From contig JAQWLN010000072.1 of the NCBI GenBank assembly GCA_029247265.1, forward strand, positions 1-64,000: 64,000 nt of DNA, in the 5' to 3' direction. The translations under genes were made by a program, and so were the position numbers. The notes under the pieces are model-generated. The model made no database searches. It saw only the letters and a program-made list of their open reading frames with translations, and had not been told where the DNA came from. This stretch comes from Fuerstiella sp. Lineage in GTDB: Bacteria > Planctomycetota > Planctomycetia > Planctomycetales > Planctomycetaceae. Of the stretch, positions 28,438 to 38,211 are shown in pieces (the first letter of the stretch is position 1; each line of letters opens with the position of its first letter).

Positions 28438-29273
28438 CAAACATCGTGCGCCTGGGGATTTCGACGTGCCCGAACGACACATTTACGTTTCATGCCCTGA
28501 TGAATCAATTGGTTGACTGGCGTGGTCTTGAATTCGATGTCGAGTTGCTGGACATTCAGGAACTCAACAATCGTCTGTTCGCGGGCGACTTTGATGTTGC
28601 AAAAGCGAGCTTTCACGCTGCCCTGCGGCTGGCAGCCACGACTGTTGTACTTCCCACCGGATCTGCGCTGGGATTCGGCGTTGGACCGCTGTTACTGTCT
28701 GCTGAACCAGGCACTGTTCCATGCGACGGTGCACAGGTAACACTCTGCCCGGGTAAACACACGACGGCAGCACTACTGTTTCGTTTGTTCTACACCGACA
28801 TGACGCAGATTGAGCACGTCGTGTTTTCAGAGATCATGCCGATGCTGAAACGTCGCAACGCGGATTTCGGGGTGTGCATACACGAGGGGCGTTTTACGTG
28901 GCAGAACGAAGGGCTGGGGTTGGTGGAAGATCTTGGTACTCGCTGGGAACAGGAAACAAATTGCCCGCTCCCGCTGGGAGGAATCGTGGCTCAGCGGACA
29001 CTGCCCGAGGAGACCATCGCCAAAGTCCAGGCCGTCATTCACGACTCACTGCAGTTTGCCCTCGCCGATCGAAACGCACCCCTACCGACGATGCGGAAAT
29101 ACGCCCAGGAATTTGATGACCAGGTCCTCATGCAGCATGTCGACCTGTACGTCAATGACTGGACTCTGGATCTGGGAGCTTCCGGGGACAATGCACTGCA
29201 CGAACTTTCTGACCGCGCCGTCCGCATCGGACTGGTGGATAATGCCGGCCCGCGTCTGGAAATCTTTCGGTGA
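28434..29273 (+). CDS. mqnD: 1,4-dihydroxy-6-naphthoate synthase
   Basis: MqnD acts late in the futalosine pathway to give 1,4-dihydroxy-6-naphthoate. The N-terminus GISTCPNDTFTFHALMNQL and the region LFAGDFDVAKASFHAAL are characteristic, followed by SALGFGVGPLLL and GKHTTAALLFRLFY. The fold is that of periplasmic binding proteins but without a signal peptide, so it is cytosolic. 279 aa, normal. The start overlaps the mqnB stop. mqnA and mqnC must be elsewhere in the genome. Confidence 0.95.
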   Translation: MTNIVRLGISTCPNDTFTFHALMNQLVDWRGLEFDVELLDIQELNNRLFAGDFDVAKASFHAALRLAATTVVLPTGSALGFGVGPLLLSAEPGTVPCDGAQVTLCPGKHTTAALLFRLFYTDMTQIEHVVFSEIMPMLKRRNADFGVCIHEGRFTWQNEGLGLVEDLGTRWEQETNCPLPLGGIVAQRTLPEETIAKVQAVIHDSLQFALADRNAPLPTMRKYAQEFDDQVLMQHVDLYVNDWTLDLGASGDNALHELSDRAVRIGLVDNAGPRLEIFR

Positions 29274-29583
29274 TCGAACGGAAGGACATCGCTAAGCAAA
29301 GGTTAGATACGCTGTCCAACTGAGTGAAAACCGAAGTCTGCAGCATCGACCGACTTGACGTTGTCCCGCGCGCCCCCGATAACAGCATCTGGTGGAAACG
29401 GCAAGGCATCCGTTTGACCTGGTGCTCAATGCGGCCCCAACCTGCCTGATGGTTGCCAAATCTGTTCGCACACTCCGGTTTTCTATTACAAGACGCAGAC
29501 ATGTTCGACGGGTCGCCCCGTGACTCCGGACTGAGCGCAGCAGGACCATCGCTCCGCTTGTCGTCTCGAAGGAATTGCTGTTA
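29274..29583. other. Intergenic region before the sulfatase operon
   Basis: 310 bases with no ORF or RNA that I can support; it should carry the promoter of the metallophosphatase-sulfatase-sialidase-like group. Confidence 0.45.
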
Positions 29584-30465
29584 ATGATGACGAAATATTT
29601 CCTGTTCGGAATGCTGATGGCACTGAATATTGCTTTGTCGGCCGCCGCACAGAACAAGCCGTCTGCCAGTCAAGCTTCCCACATACGCGTTAGGTTTTAC
29701 GCGATGGGCGACGTGCCATATGCCCCGGAGGAAGACGTGCTGCTGACGCAACAGGTGGCCGAACTGCCACAGGATGCCGAATTTGCGGTGCATGTGGGCG
29801 ACATCAAAGGGGGCGCATCAGCATGCGACGAAGCTGTTTATATTAAGGTGGCCGGGATGCTGCGAATGGCCACAGTTCCCGTATTTATTATTCCCGGCGA
29901 CAACGAATGGAATGACTGCGCCAATCCGGCAGAGGCGTGGACGTTCTGGGAGCAACATTTCACGCGATTTGATCAGCGCTGGCACCATCGTCTGCCCGTT
30001 TTTCGACCACTGGAACGAGAAGAAAACTTTTCATTTGTGAAGAATGAAGTTCTGTTCGTTGGCCTGAATATCGTAGGTGGCCTGGTGCACGATCCGGCGG
30101 AATGGAAGGTGCGTCATGCGGACGACTTGAAATGGATTCGTCGCAATCTGAATCTCTTTGGTACTGACGTCAACAGCATGGTTGTTTTCGGTCATGCGCA
30201 GCCTGCTGAGAAACACGACGATTTCTTCGGGCCTTTCAATAAGGATGCAAACGACTTCAGAAAGCCGATTCTGTACCTTCACGGCGATGGACACCGTTGG
30301 ATTCACGACCGTCCGTTCGCGGCACAGAACATTCTGCGAGTGCAGGTCGACCAGGGTGGTATCGCTCCGCCATTGCAGGTGACTGTCACTGACGACCATG
30401 CGAATCCGTTTCAGTTTGATCGCCGCAAGCCTGACGTCGACCCGACAGAGGAGTCGCAACCATGA
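29584..30465 (+). CDS. Exported calcineurin-like metallophosphatase
   Basis: A signal peptide (YFLFGMLMALNIALSAAA) is followed by a calcineurin-type core: FYAMGDVPY, FAVHVGDIKGG, IIPGDNEWNDC (the GDxxW variant of GDNE), MVVFGHAQ and YLHGDGHRW. The metal ligands expected in this fold (D, H, D, N, H, H) are present in order. About 293 aa. It starts the operon; its TGA overlaps the ATG of the sulfatase gene. The substrate could be a phosphorylated saccharide or nucleotide and is not defined. A second ATG lies at 29587. Confidence 0.85.
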   Translation: MMTKYFLFGMLMALNIALSAAAQNKPSASQASHIRVRFYAMGDVPYAPEEDVLLTQQVAELPQDAEFAVHVGDIKGGASACDEAVYIKVAGMLRMATVPVFIIPGDNEWNDCANPAEAWTFWEQHFTRFDQRWHHRLPVFRPLEREENFSFVKNEVLFVGLNIVGGLVHDPAEWKVRHADDLKWIRRNLNLFGTDVNSMVVFGHAQPAEKHDDFFGPFNKDANDFRKPILYLHGDGHRWIHDRPFAAQNILRVQVDQGGIAPPLQVTVTDDHANPFQFDRRKPDVDPTEESQP

Positions 30466-32225
30466 ATTCAGTAATTACACAGTTGGCCATGGGCTGCCTG
30501 TTCATTGCATTTTCCATGTCGCCATCGGCAAAGGCTCGCCAGCCCAATGTGGTTGTGATTCTGGCGGACGATCAGGGCTGGGGCGATCTTGGTGTCAGCG
30601 GAAACACGAACCTGAAGACGCCGAATATCGACTCGCTTGCCCGCGACGGAGCAACCCTGCAACATTTTTACGTCTGCCATGTCTGCGCTCCGACGCGGGC
30701 TGAGTTTCTGACGGGACGATACTACCCTCGCACCGGCGTGAGTGGAGTCAGCCGCGGCGAGGGCCGGCTGAATGCTGACGAAACAACGATTGCCGATCAA
30801 TTTAGTTCCGCGGGATACGCCACCGGAGCGTTCGGCAAATGGCACAACGGTACACAACCGCCGCTTCATCCCAACGACCGCGGGTTTGATGAGTACTATG
30901 GTTTCACGTCCGGGCACTGGGGGCACTACTTCAGTCCGCCTCTGGATCACAACAGGCAGCGAGTCCGCGGAAACGGTTTTATCGTGGATGACTTCACGGA
31001 CCATGCGATTTCGTTCATTACTGCCAACCAGAATCAGCCCTTCTTCTGCTACATCCCGTTGAATACGCCGCATTCTCCAATGATGGTGCCGGATCGGTTT
31101 TACGAGCCATTCCGAGATAAGAATCCTGGCATGGAACATCGGGATCCTGATCGGGAAGACGTGATGATGACTCGTGCTGCGCTGGCGCTGTGTGAAAATA
31201 TCGATTGGAATGTGGGACGTGTTCTGACGACTCTTAAGAACTTAAGACTGCAGGAGGACACCATCGTGGTGTATTTTTCCGATAACGGCCCGAATTCCTA
31301 TCGCTGGAATGGCGGCATGAAAGGGCGAAAGGGGTCCATCGACGAGGGCGGACTGCGTTCTCCGTTGTTCATTCGTTGGCCTGGTCATATTTCTGCCGGC
31401 ACCAGCATTTCGCAGATTGGCGGGGCCATCGACTTGATGCCAACGTTGACAGATCTGGCGGGTATCGGGCGTCGGAAAACCAAACCCCTGGACGGCCGCA
31501 GCCTCAGTCCGCTATTAATGCAGAATGACGTGAAATGGGAAGCCCGCTCGTTGTTTGCAATAAGAAGGAATCAGGTCAGCGTGCGGACTCAGCGATTTCG
31601 ACTTGATGCAGCGGGTCAGTTATTCGACATCGCCGCGGATCCAGGTCAACGCAGCAACGTCGCCGACCGTCATCCGGAACTCGTAACAAAACTCCGCAAT
31701 CAGGTCGCACATCACGCGAAGGGCATGAAAGCCTGCTTTGAGGCTCATGCAGCCCGACCTTTTCATGTTGGGTACGGATCTTCGACTACGCTGCCTGCCC
31801 GAGACGGAGTGGAACACGGAACAATCAAGCGTAGTTCCAAAGCTCCCAATAACTCGTTTTTTACCAACTGGACCAGCAAAGACGACTTCATCAAATGGCA
31901 GATCGATGTCGCCAAATCCGGCAATTACGAAGTGACCGTGTACTACACCTGCGCATCCGGCAACGAGGGGACAGCGATTCAGCTTTCCGCGGCAGGTGCA
32001 GATGCCGTGCAGGCAAGAGTCACACAGGTGTTCGATCCGCCGTTGTACGACAAAGGTAAAGAACGAGTCGCCCAATCGCACTATTTCGTGAAGGATTTTA
32101 TCCCGCTGAAGCTGGGGACGCTAAGCCTTCGCAAAGGAGACGGCGAGCTTCGTCTCAGTGCGCCCGACATTGTCGGCTCACGGGCGATTGACGTGCATTC
32201 AGTTGAACTGAACCTCATCAATTGA
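30462..32225 (+). CDS. Secreted sulfatase with C-terminal beta domain
   Basis: Type I sulfatase with signal peptide (GCLFIAFSMSPSAKA), VVVILADDQGWGDLGVSGN metal-binding start, formylglycine signature CAPTRAEFLTGR (Thr at the fourth place), FGKWHNG and YFSDNGPNSYRW. The sulfatase part ends near residue 430. The last 130 residues (SGNYEVTVYYTCASGNEG and on) look like a carbohydrate-binding beta-sandwich of the kind attached to arylsulfatases. It is translationally coupled to the upstream metallophosphatase and is followed after 7 bases by the propeller/sialidase-like gene, which supports a joint role on extracellular sulfated glycans. Confidence 0.94.
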   Translation: MNSVITQLAMGCLFIAFSMSPSAKARQPNVVVILADDQGWGDLGVSGNTNLKTPNIDSLARDGATLQHFYVCHVCAPTRAEFLTGRYYPRTGVSGVSRGEGRLNADETTIADQFSSAGYATGAFGKWHNGTQPPLHPNDRGFDEYYGFTSGHWGHYFSPPLDHNRQRVRGNGFIVDDFTDHAISFITANQNQPFFCYIPLNTPHSPMMVPDRFYEPFRDKNPGMEHRDPDREDVMMTRAALALCENIDWNVGRVLTTLKNLRLQEDTIVVYFSDNGPNSYRWNGGMKGRKGSIDEGGLRSPLFIRWPGHISAGTSISQIGGAIDLMPTLTDLAGIGRRKTKPLDGRSLSPLLMQNDVKWEARSLFAIRRNQVSVRTQRFRLDAAGQLFDIAADPGQRSNVADRHPELVTKLRNQVAHHAKGMKACFEAHAARPFHVGYGSSTTLPARDGVEHGTIKRSSKAPNNSFFTNWTSKDDFIKWQIDVAKSGNYEVTVYYTCASGNEGTAIQLSAAGADAVQARVTQVFDPPLYDKGKERVAQSHYFVKDFIPLKLGTLSLRKGDGELRLSAPDIVGSRAIDVHSVELNLIN

Positions 32226-32232
32226 GAACGAA

Positions 32233-34632
32233 ATGATCAACAAGTTCGTCGTTCTGGGCATGCTGTTACTCTCGCCCGCGCACACGCTGCAGGCCGATGA
32301 ACGACCGTCTGTCGTTCCATTGATCGGCTACACCCAGCTGAAGACAAATTTGCCCGGCGGCCGGCATGCCAACGTACGCACTATGCGAGCTCACGTGGTG
32401 CGCGTGGATGGTTCAGGAGCACGTGAAGTCGCTGCTCATCTTGTTGACAAGGCGAATGTGTGGACGCAGTTTGGAGGATGGTCGCCTGACGGAACAACGG
32501 CTGTCGTTTCGCGAGCGTGGCAAAGCCCTGACAATGCGAAGATCGAGGAAGAGCGTCAGGGATTTCATTTCACCAAAGAAGGCTGGCAGCTTGACAGTTA
32601 CCTGACTGACATCAGTTTGGGCGGCACACAGAACGTGACCGGCGTTGAGCGTGTGAGCTTCTATAACGGAGGACTTTTCTTCTGGCCGGAAGATCATTCG
32701 AAACTGGGCTTCACTGCGCTGATTGAAGGGACTTCACATCCGTTCCGAATGGACCGAGATGGGCGCAATAAGATGGACCTGACCGCGGGTTCGCGAGAAT
32801 TCACGTACGGTTTCAGCAGTTCACGCGATGGCACCAGAATATCCTATCACAAGAACTATCAGGTTTTCCTGGCCGATGCCGACGGCACCAATGCCGTCCC
32901 TGTTCAAACCGGACACCCCTTCAACTTCAATCCTGTGTGGTCGCCTGACGGTCAGTGGGTCCTGTTTGTCAGCGGTGAGCATTACGACTGTCACCCGCAC
33001 ATCGTCCGTGCTGATGGGACTGGGCTGAAGAAACTGGCTGATCGCGGTGGATACCGTGGCGTTGTCGAATTTCTGGACGTGCCTGATTTTCATGGCGGCA
33101 GCAGCGACACACCTGTTTGGTCGACGGACAGCAAGCGAATTTTCTACACGGCCGCAGTTGGTTCCCGAGTGGAATTGTTCACCGCGGCACTGAACGGCGT
33201 GACCGAACAACTGACCAGGACGCTCGATGGCACTCTGCATTACCATCCGCAAACATCGCCGGACGGCAAGTTCCTGACGTATGGTTCCAGGCGAGATGGT
33301 GTGCGGCAGCTTGTTGTGATGGACCTGGTTAGTCGCGGAGAACGTCACATCACGAATCTCACAACAGGGTCTGCCGCCATGTGGCCACACTGGCAACCAT
33401 CGGTCCCGAAGGAGACTTTCGACGATTCATTACGGAAACCAGTGAATGGTCTCGCGCTGACGGATGCCGCTGCCAGGTCGGTTCTGAAGGCGAAGGCGTC
33501 CGGTCTGATCGAAATTGCAGCTGTGCATTTGCCGTCGGACTCCGCAGTCGACTGCAATCACTTTGGCTGGCCGATTGCCACTATGTCGGGCGACACCATT
33601 GTGGTCATGCACCGGCGGATACCCGGACACAATGCCAAAGGTGCAGGGAAGCCCGACCCGACCATGTCGTATGGCATCGTCCTTCGCAGTAATGACGGCG
33701 GTAGGACCTGGTCACAGCCGCATGATCTGCGAGATTGCATGCGTCCCGAAGACCGGAATCGTGGCGGCATCGTACCTCTTTCGCACAGGGCGAAATTCGA
33801 CAAGAGCAACACGTCGACGTCAGGCTACAAGATTCATCTGCACTCGATCGGAACAGCCCGCGACGGCGTGGTTGTCGCAATCAACAACCACGGCGTGTTT
33901 CGGTCCGATGATGCGGGCCGCACATGGACTCATTTCTCAACAGCGTTCAGGGATGACAATTTTCTGCACGAGATTGTCAATCTGGGGCCACGTCTACTGG
34001 ATCATCCTCAGCAGGGACTGATGGTTTTCGGCAACTGGTTTGGCGAGGCAGACTCGTATCATAAGCTGAGCAATCGATTGGTTGCTTTAAACTCCACTGA
34101 TGGCGGCGCGACCTGGGCGGTCGAAGAACACGACGTCGGATTCCCTCAGTACGAACCAGCCGCTTTGTTTCACGAAGGTCGGTTTCTTTTTGTCACTCGC
34201 GACCAGACGACGGTTCGCGCTCACAAACAACTGACCTGGTTGCCGGGCCAATCTCCGGTTGTCAGCGATACGAATCTGCAGGATCCTCGGTTAGTGGATA
34301 CCGTTGACTTCTGCCTTAACCCTGTCACCCAACGGTTTGAGATCGTGCGTTCAGAGCGACATCGGATGGAGCTCTGGCTGTGGAGTATGGATCCGGCGGG
34401 CTGGGAGACGGGCCAATGGCGTCGTGAATGTCGTCTGCTGGCGACTGAAGGGAAATTCTATTCCAATGCAGACGGCTTCCACCCGGCCGGAGCCGTGGTT
34501 GACAGAAAACGGAGCGTACAGCACATCTTCATTTATTCCGGACATGCGAACGGTCCTGCCGGAGTCTTTCGTATCACACGCACCCTGAATACGCCGAAGC
34601 TGGTGGCGGCCTTAGAGCCTTTTACCAATTGA
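32233..34632 (+). CDS. Exported TolB-like propeller fused to sialidase-type BNR domain
   Basis: After a signal peptide (FVVLGMLLLSPAHTLQA) come two parts. The first about 380 residues carry WD40/TolB-like repeats with the SPDG signature (GWSPDGTTAVVSRA, WSPDGQWVLFVSG, TSPDGKFLTYGS). The second half is sialidase-like with Asp-box motifs: SNDGGRTWSQP, SDDAGRTWTHF, STDGGATWAV. Catalytic residues of true sialidases were not verified, so it may be a binding protein or a lyase-type enzyme. It is the last gene of the operon with a metallophosphatase and a sulfatase, suggesting action on sulfated sugars. 799 aa, TGA stop. Confidence 0.88.
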   Translation: MINKFVVLGMLLLSPAHTLQADERPSVVPLIGYTQLKTNLPGGRHANVRTMRAHVVRVDGSGAREVAAHLVDKANVWTQFGGWSPDGTTAVVSRAWQSPDNAKIEEERQGFHFTKEGWQLDSYLTDISLGGTQNVTGVERVSFYNGGLFFWPEDHSKLGFTALIEGTSHPFRMDRDGRNKMDLTAGSREFTYGFSSSRDGTRISYHKNYQVFLADADGTNAVPVQTGHPFNFNPVWSPDGQWVLFVSGEHYDCHPHIVRADGTGLKKLADRGGYRGVVEFLDVPDFHGGSSDTPVWSTDSKRIFYTAAVGSRVELFTAALNGVTEQLTRTLDGTLHYHPQTSPDGKFLTYGSRRDGVRQLVVMDLVSRGERHITNLTTGSAAMWPHWQPSVPKETFDDSLRKPVNGLALTDAAARSVLKAKASGLIEIAAVHLPSDSAVDCNHFGWPIATMSGDTIVVMHRRIPGHNAKGAGKPDPTMSYGIVLRSNDGGRTWSQPHDLRDCMRPEDRNRGGIVPLSHRAKFDKSNTSTSGYKIHLHSIGTARDGVVVAINNHGVFRSDDAGRTWTHFSTAFRDDNFLHEIVNLGPRLLDHPQQGLMVFGNWFGEADSYHKLSNRLVALNSTDGGATWAVEEHDVGFPQYEPAALFHEGRFLFVTRDQTTVRAHKQLTWLPGQSPVVSDTNLQDPRLVDTVDFCLNPVTQRFEIVRSERHRMELWLWSMDPAGWETGQWRRECRLLATEGKFYSNADGFHPAGAVVDRKRSVQHIFIYSGHANGPAGVFRITRTLNTPKLVAALEPFTN

Positions 34633-34737
34633 CGGAGCCAGTGCTGGTCCGTGGGAGCAGCTGCTGGGCCACCGAAGCACGTCAATGGCGGCCACGAGTC
34701 GCCGAACTTCTCTGTTGAACAGGCTGATGTTGGGGAT

Positions 34738-34751
34738 GTCACATCTGTGAC
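34738..34751. repeat. Perfect inverted repeat between convergent genes
   Basis: GTCACATCTGTGAC has six-base arms around TC. It lies between the 3' ends of the sialidase-like gene and the ABC permease gene. There is no T-run, so it is not a classical terminator; its role is unknown. Confidence 0.4.
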
Positions 34752-34774
34752 ACGGAGTGATAAGAATTGAACGA

Positions 34775-37114
34775 TTAGTAATCTTTTCGTGCCACGTGAA
34801 TACACCCCAGACACAGCATGACCATCAGAAATATCACGTTGTCGCGCACCACGGGAATCGGATCGAAGGTGTCCCGCTGCTGTTGCAGGTTGCCGCGATT
34901 GGCCATCCACGGCGGTACTCCACTGGCCAGCACAGACTTCTCACCACTCATGATGTAGGTGACAAATTCGTCCAGTTCGGACGGTTTCGGTAGAACCGTC
35001 CAGAGTGGCCGAACGACATAGTCATATAAATCATAGACCCATGTGGTCGGCTCGGACCATTCTTTCAGCCGCTGCCCGGTGGTGACGTCATATTTTCGCA
35101 CAGCCAGGCGGCCATCGGAAACGAGCAGTTGTCCATTTGACGAATATGCGACGGCCGAGCAGGATCCGTTCTCGGGCGGCTGCCACGCAATCGGCTGGCC
35201 GGAGTTTCCATCAAACAGCAGAATGGTTTCGGCATGCGTCAATACAGCCAGACTGGATCCATCCGGTGCCCCTGTGCAGACTCGCGGAAGGACGCCTTCT
35301 GCAAGCTGCTGCTGATGGACCGTTTCCAGTGTTTCCGAGTTCAGCACATGGATCGTTCCGCTGGCCAGTGCCAACACCGCGTGCTGGCCAGCCACGTCGA
35401 CAACGGCGGAATCGTCTGTACCGAAGTCTCTTGACTGGCTTAACGAATAGGTGCCGTCGTCCGTCGGTTTCAGCCGGTGCAACTGACCTTTCCCAAACAG
35501 CAGTAGTTCGTTGCCGAACGGGTTGATCGCTGCAGCAAAATTCTCGCCCAGGTCTGGCATGTTTCCGGGTTGTATTTCCTTAAACGCTTTTCCCGCTCCG
35601 CTCAGTAATCCCCCCGTGATGTTTCCCAAGAAGTCAGCTCGACGTTGTTCCTGTTCTGTCTGCCCGACGTACCGATAGATTCGACCGGACGATGGCAGAA
35701 TTACGCGGCCATCATTGCCGATCAGGATCGTCGTGACGACCTCCGGCAAATGGCCCAACGGAACTCGTTCCCAGTCATCGGTCGCGTATCCGGCGATCAG
35801 TTGTGGTTTGCCAAACCCGCCGAATCGAGACTCCGTCAGCTGCAGAGCAAAGATGCGATTGCTGGTAGAGTCATACACGGGAGCAAAGCGAGCCCTGGAC
35901 GCAAGAAACCTGCGAACAAAACCGGACATGCTGTCTGGCGGTTCTTCGAAGACTTCGTCCCAGCCCGATGAAGCCGCATTCCAGACCCGTGTGTTTCGTT
36001 CTCCATCCACCGTAAGAAGACCCGAGTCCACGATTGCAATTTCTTTGATGCCCCTGTCATTGATGAGTCTGTCCTGCAATGCCGTTTCTGTCACGCCGAC
36101 GACCTGAAGTGCCGTCCAGAACAACACCACCAGCACGAGTGAAACGATTGAATTCCGCCACACTGCTCCCGCCACAGCCGAAACAGAGTAGTAAACCATG
36201 AACAGAAACACATAAACGGGAATACACCACAGCAATTGATGCTGCCACGATCCCATGCGAATACCAAGCAACAGCCAGATTCCCGTCACAAGAACGGACG
36301 CATACAGTGTCGTAAAAATGCAGCCGCCCAGAAACTTCGTGACGAACAGATAGCTGCGATGGACCGGCTTACTCAGTAGTAACGCTATTTCACCGGGTTC
36401 GAATGTACGAGGGATCACACCGGCAGTAACCAACAGGGAACCGAATACTCCAAAGAAACCAAGGAATACGCCGACGACACGAACCACGATCTGGTCAAAA
36501 ATCGGTTCGAACTGCGAAGGCGTCAGCGGGATCGGTCCGATCAAAGTTGCGTTAGCATAATCCAGGGAGATTGCGTTGCTTTCAGTCACATCAATTTCAC
36601 GCGAAAACGCGGCGGTCAGCAACAGAAGGTTGCGGCGCTGCAACTCGGGGCCGCTCAGTTCCGGCTGTTGCAAAAGCTCTTTGTTTTCGTCCGACAGCGT
36701 GACGTTTCTCCAGCTGTCGGCGTCGTGAAAATCTTCCGCCTGCAGCAGTTCATTTAACTGATCCACGAGTTGTCTTCTCTGTGGGTTACCGCCAAGACCA
36801 CCGCGTCGGCGAGGTTGATTGTCAGGTTTCGGGTTCAACAGGTTTTTGACGCGTTCCTGCTGCGTGTCGTTTAACAGCGTCCATAGATGCGCTGACGGTG
36901 TCTTCTCCTCGTCTGCTCCATTTACGAGCTTCGTCAGGAATTGCTCTGGTTGCCGCATTTCACTACGGCGCAGTTCCGTCGCCTTGTCGGTACTTAAGCC
37001 GAACGGAGACAACAACAGCAAAATGATAACAATCCCCGCCAGTGCAATCAGCAGGACTCGTGATGCCACCGCTTCACGAAATGAATCCTTCAGTATCGCA
37101 AGGTAAGCTCTCAT
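34775..37114 (-). CDS. ABC-2 type permease with inserted beta-propeller-like domain
   Basis: A 779-residue inner-membrane protein. The N-terminus has one helix (VLLIALAGIVIILLLLSPFG), then a soluble helical region, then a block of about five helices (VVRVVGVFLGFFGVFGSLLV to VVLFWTALQVVGV) typical of ABC-2 permeases. After this, about 330 residues of beta-rich sequence follow with propeller-like repeats (LFDGNSGQPIAW, YSSNGQLLVSDGRLAVRKYDVTTG). A last helix (NVIFLMVMLCLGCIHVA) closes the protein. It is coupled to the ATPase gene by ATGA. The substrate is unknown; the large extra domain between the membrane helices is unusual for ABC-2 exporters. Confidence 0.9.
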   Translation of the reverse strand: MRAYLAILKDSFREAVASRVLLIALAGIVIILLLLSPFGLSTDKATELRRSEMRQPEQFLTKLVNGADEEKTPSAHLWTLLNDTQQERVKNLLNPKPDNQPRRRGGLGGNPQRRQLVDQLNELLQAEDFHDADSWRNVTLSDENKELLQQPELSGPELQRRNLLLLTAAFSREIDVTESNAISLDYANATLIGPIPLTPSQFEPIFDQIVVRVVGVFLGFFGVFGSLLVTAGVIPRTFEPGEIALLLSKPVHRSYLFVTKFLGGCIFTTLYASVLVTGIWLLLGIRMGSWQHQLLWCIPVYVFLFMVYYSVSAVAGAVWRNSIVSLVLVVLFWTALQVVGVTETALQDRLINDRGIKEIAIVDSGLLTVDGERNTRVWNAASSGWDEVFEEPPDSMSGFVRRFLASRARFAPVYDSTSNRIFALQLTESRFGGFGKPQLIAGYATDDWERVPLGHLPEVVTTILIGNDGRVILPSSGRIYRYVGQTEQEQRRADFLGNITGGLLSGAGKAFKEIQPGNMPDLGENFAAAINPFGNELLLFGKGQLHRLKPTDDGTYSLSQSRDFGTDDSAVVDVAGQHAVLALASGTIHVLNSETLETVHQQQLAEGVLPRVCTGAPDGSSLAVLTHAETILLFDGNSGQPIAWQPPENGSCSAVAYSSNGQLLVSDGRLAVRKYDVTTGQRLKEWSEPTTWVYDLYDYVVRPLWTVLPKPSELDEFVTYIMSGEKSVLASGVPPWMANRGNLQQQRDTFDPIPVVRDNVIFLMVMLCLGCIHVARKDY

Positions 37115-38064
37115 GATTTGCTCTCCTGAACTATCTGCAGAAAAGCTTCTTCCAGTGTCAGGTCTCTTCGTTTCATGCTTAACAGACTGATGCCACGGTC
37201 TCGCAGCACATCTATAATCCTGTCGACCTTGTGTTGCTCAGGCACGCTGGCATGAACATCAAGCACTCCGTCGACGACGTCTTCCACTTTTGCGACGGTG
37301 CTGAGCTCGAAGCAGCTTTCCGCCGTCGTTCTGTCCGTCGCGATGCGAAAGACCATCGGCGATTCAGTGATGGCCGCCGTCAGTTCCTTGACACTGCCGG
37401 TTTTGCGAACGCTGCCGTTCGACAGAATGGCAACGCGGTCGCAGATCAGTTCGATTTCCTGCAGCAGATGACTGTTCAGAAAAATGCTGGCACCTTCATC
37501 GGCCAGGCTCCGCAGAACTTCGCGAATCTGCTTACGTCCGACGGGATCAACTCCGTCAGTCGGTTCATCAAGAATAATCAGGTCGGGCCGGTGCAGCATT
37601 GCCTGAGCAAGCCCAAGCCGCTGCTGCATGCCCTTCGAGTATCCGCTGACGCGGTCTCGCTCACGTCCTGCCAGGCCGACACGATCCAGCAAGTCAGGAG
37701 CACGTCGGCGTACTTCGCCTACCGACAGACCGCTCAGACATCCGTAGTATTCGAGTGCCGTTGACCCCGTCAAATGCCGCGGTATGCGATGGTTTTCCGG
37801 CAGGTAACCGACTTTTCGTCGTGCCGTGATTTCACCGGCGGCATAGCCCAAAACTCGGGCATCGCCTGACGTCTTCCGCACAATGCCCAACAACACTTTG
37901 ATCAGTGTCGTTTTGCCGGCGCCGTTGGGCCCCAACAGACCATAAACCTGCCCCTGAGGTACATCCAGTGAGACGCCATCGAGCGCATTTACGCTACGCC
38001 GCCTGAGCACCCCACTGCGATAAATCTTGCGAAGATCCTGAACCTGAATCACTGACTCAGCCAT
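37111..38064 (-). CDS. ABC transporter ATP-binding protein (ABC-2 exporter)
   Basis: A 317-residue ATPase with Walker A GPNGAGKTTLIKV, Q-loop region VGYLPENHRIPRHLTG, signature YSKGMQQRLGLAQAML, Walker B LIILDEPTDGVDP and switch His in LNSHLLQE. The C-terminal about 90 residues follow the pattern of CcmA/NatA-type exporters. The stop overlaps the permease start, so the two form one transporter. A promoter is expected upstream of 38064. Confidence 0.95.
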   Translation of the reverse strand: MAESVIQVQDLRKIYRSGVLRRRSVNALDGVSLDVPQGQVYGLLGPNGAGKTTLIKVLLGIVRKTSGDARVLGYAAGEITARRKVGYLPENHRIPRHLTGSTALEYYGCLSGLSVGEVRRRAPDLLDRVGLAGRERDRVSGYSKGMQQRLGLAQAMLHRPDLIILDEPTDGVDPVGRKQIREVLRSLADEGASIFLNSHLLQEIELICDRVAILSNGSVRKTGSVKELTAAITESPMVFRIATDRTTAESCFELSTVAKVEDVVDGVLDVHASVPEQHKVDRIIDVLRDRGISLLSMKRRDLTLEEAFLQIVQESKS

Positions 38065-38211
38065 ATCTGCACGAATACCTCACAAAAGAAAATGGAATAT
38101 GCTGAACTCGTCGCAGATCGCAACCACACGCCGGCGCGCGTCCTGGTCGTCACAAGCAGTGAGCCATTCGCTTCCGTCGAGCGATTATTGGGAGAAAACG
38201 GCGGTGTCTGA

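Noticed and set aside
34738-34751. CRP-type binding site
   Set aside because: The arms are in the order GTCACA-TGTGAC, the reverse of the TGTGA-N6-TCACA pattern, and the site lies between gene ends.
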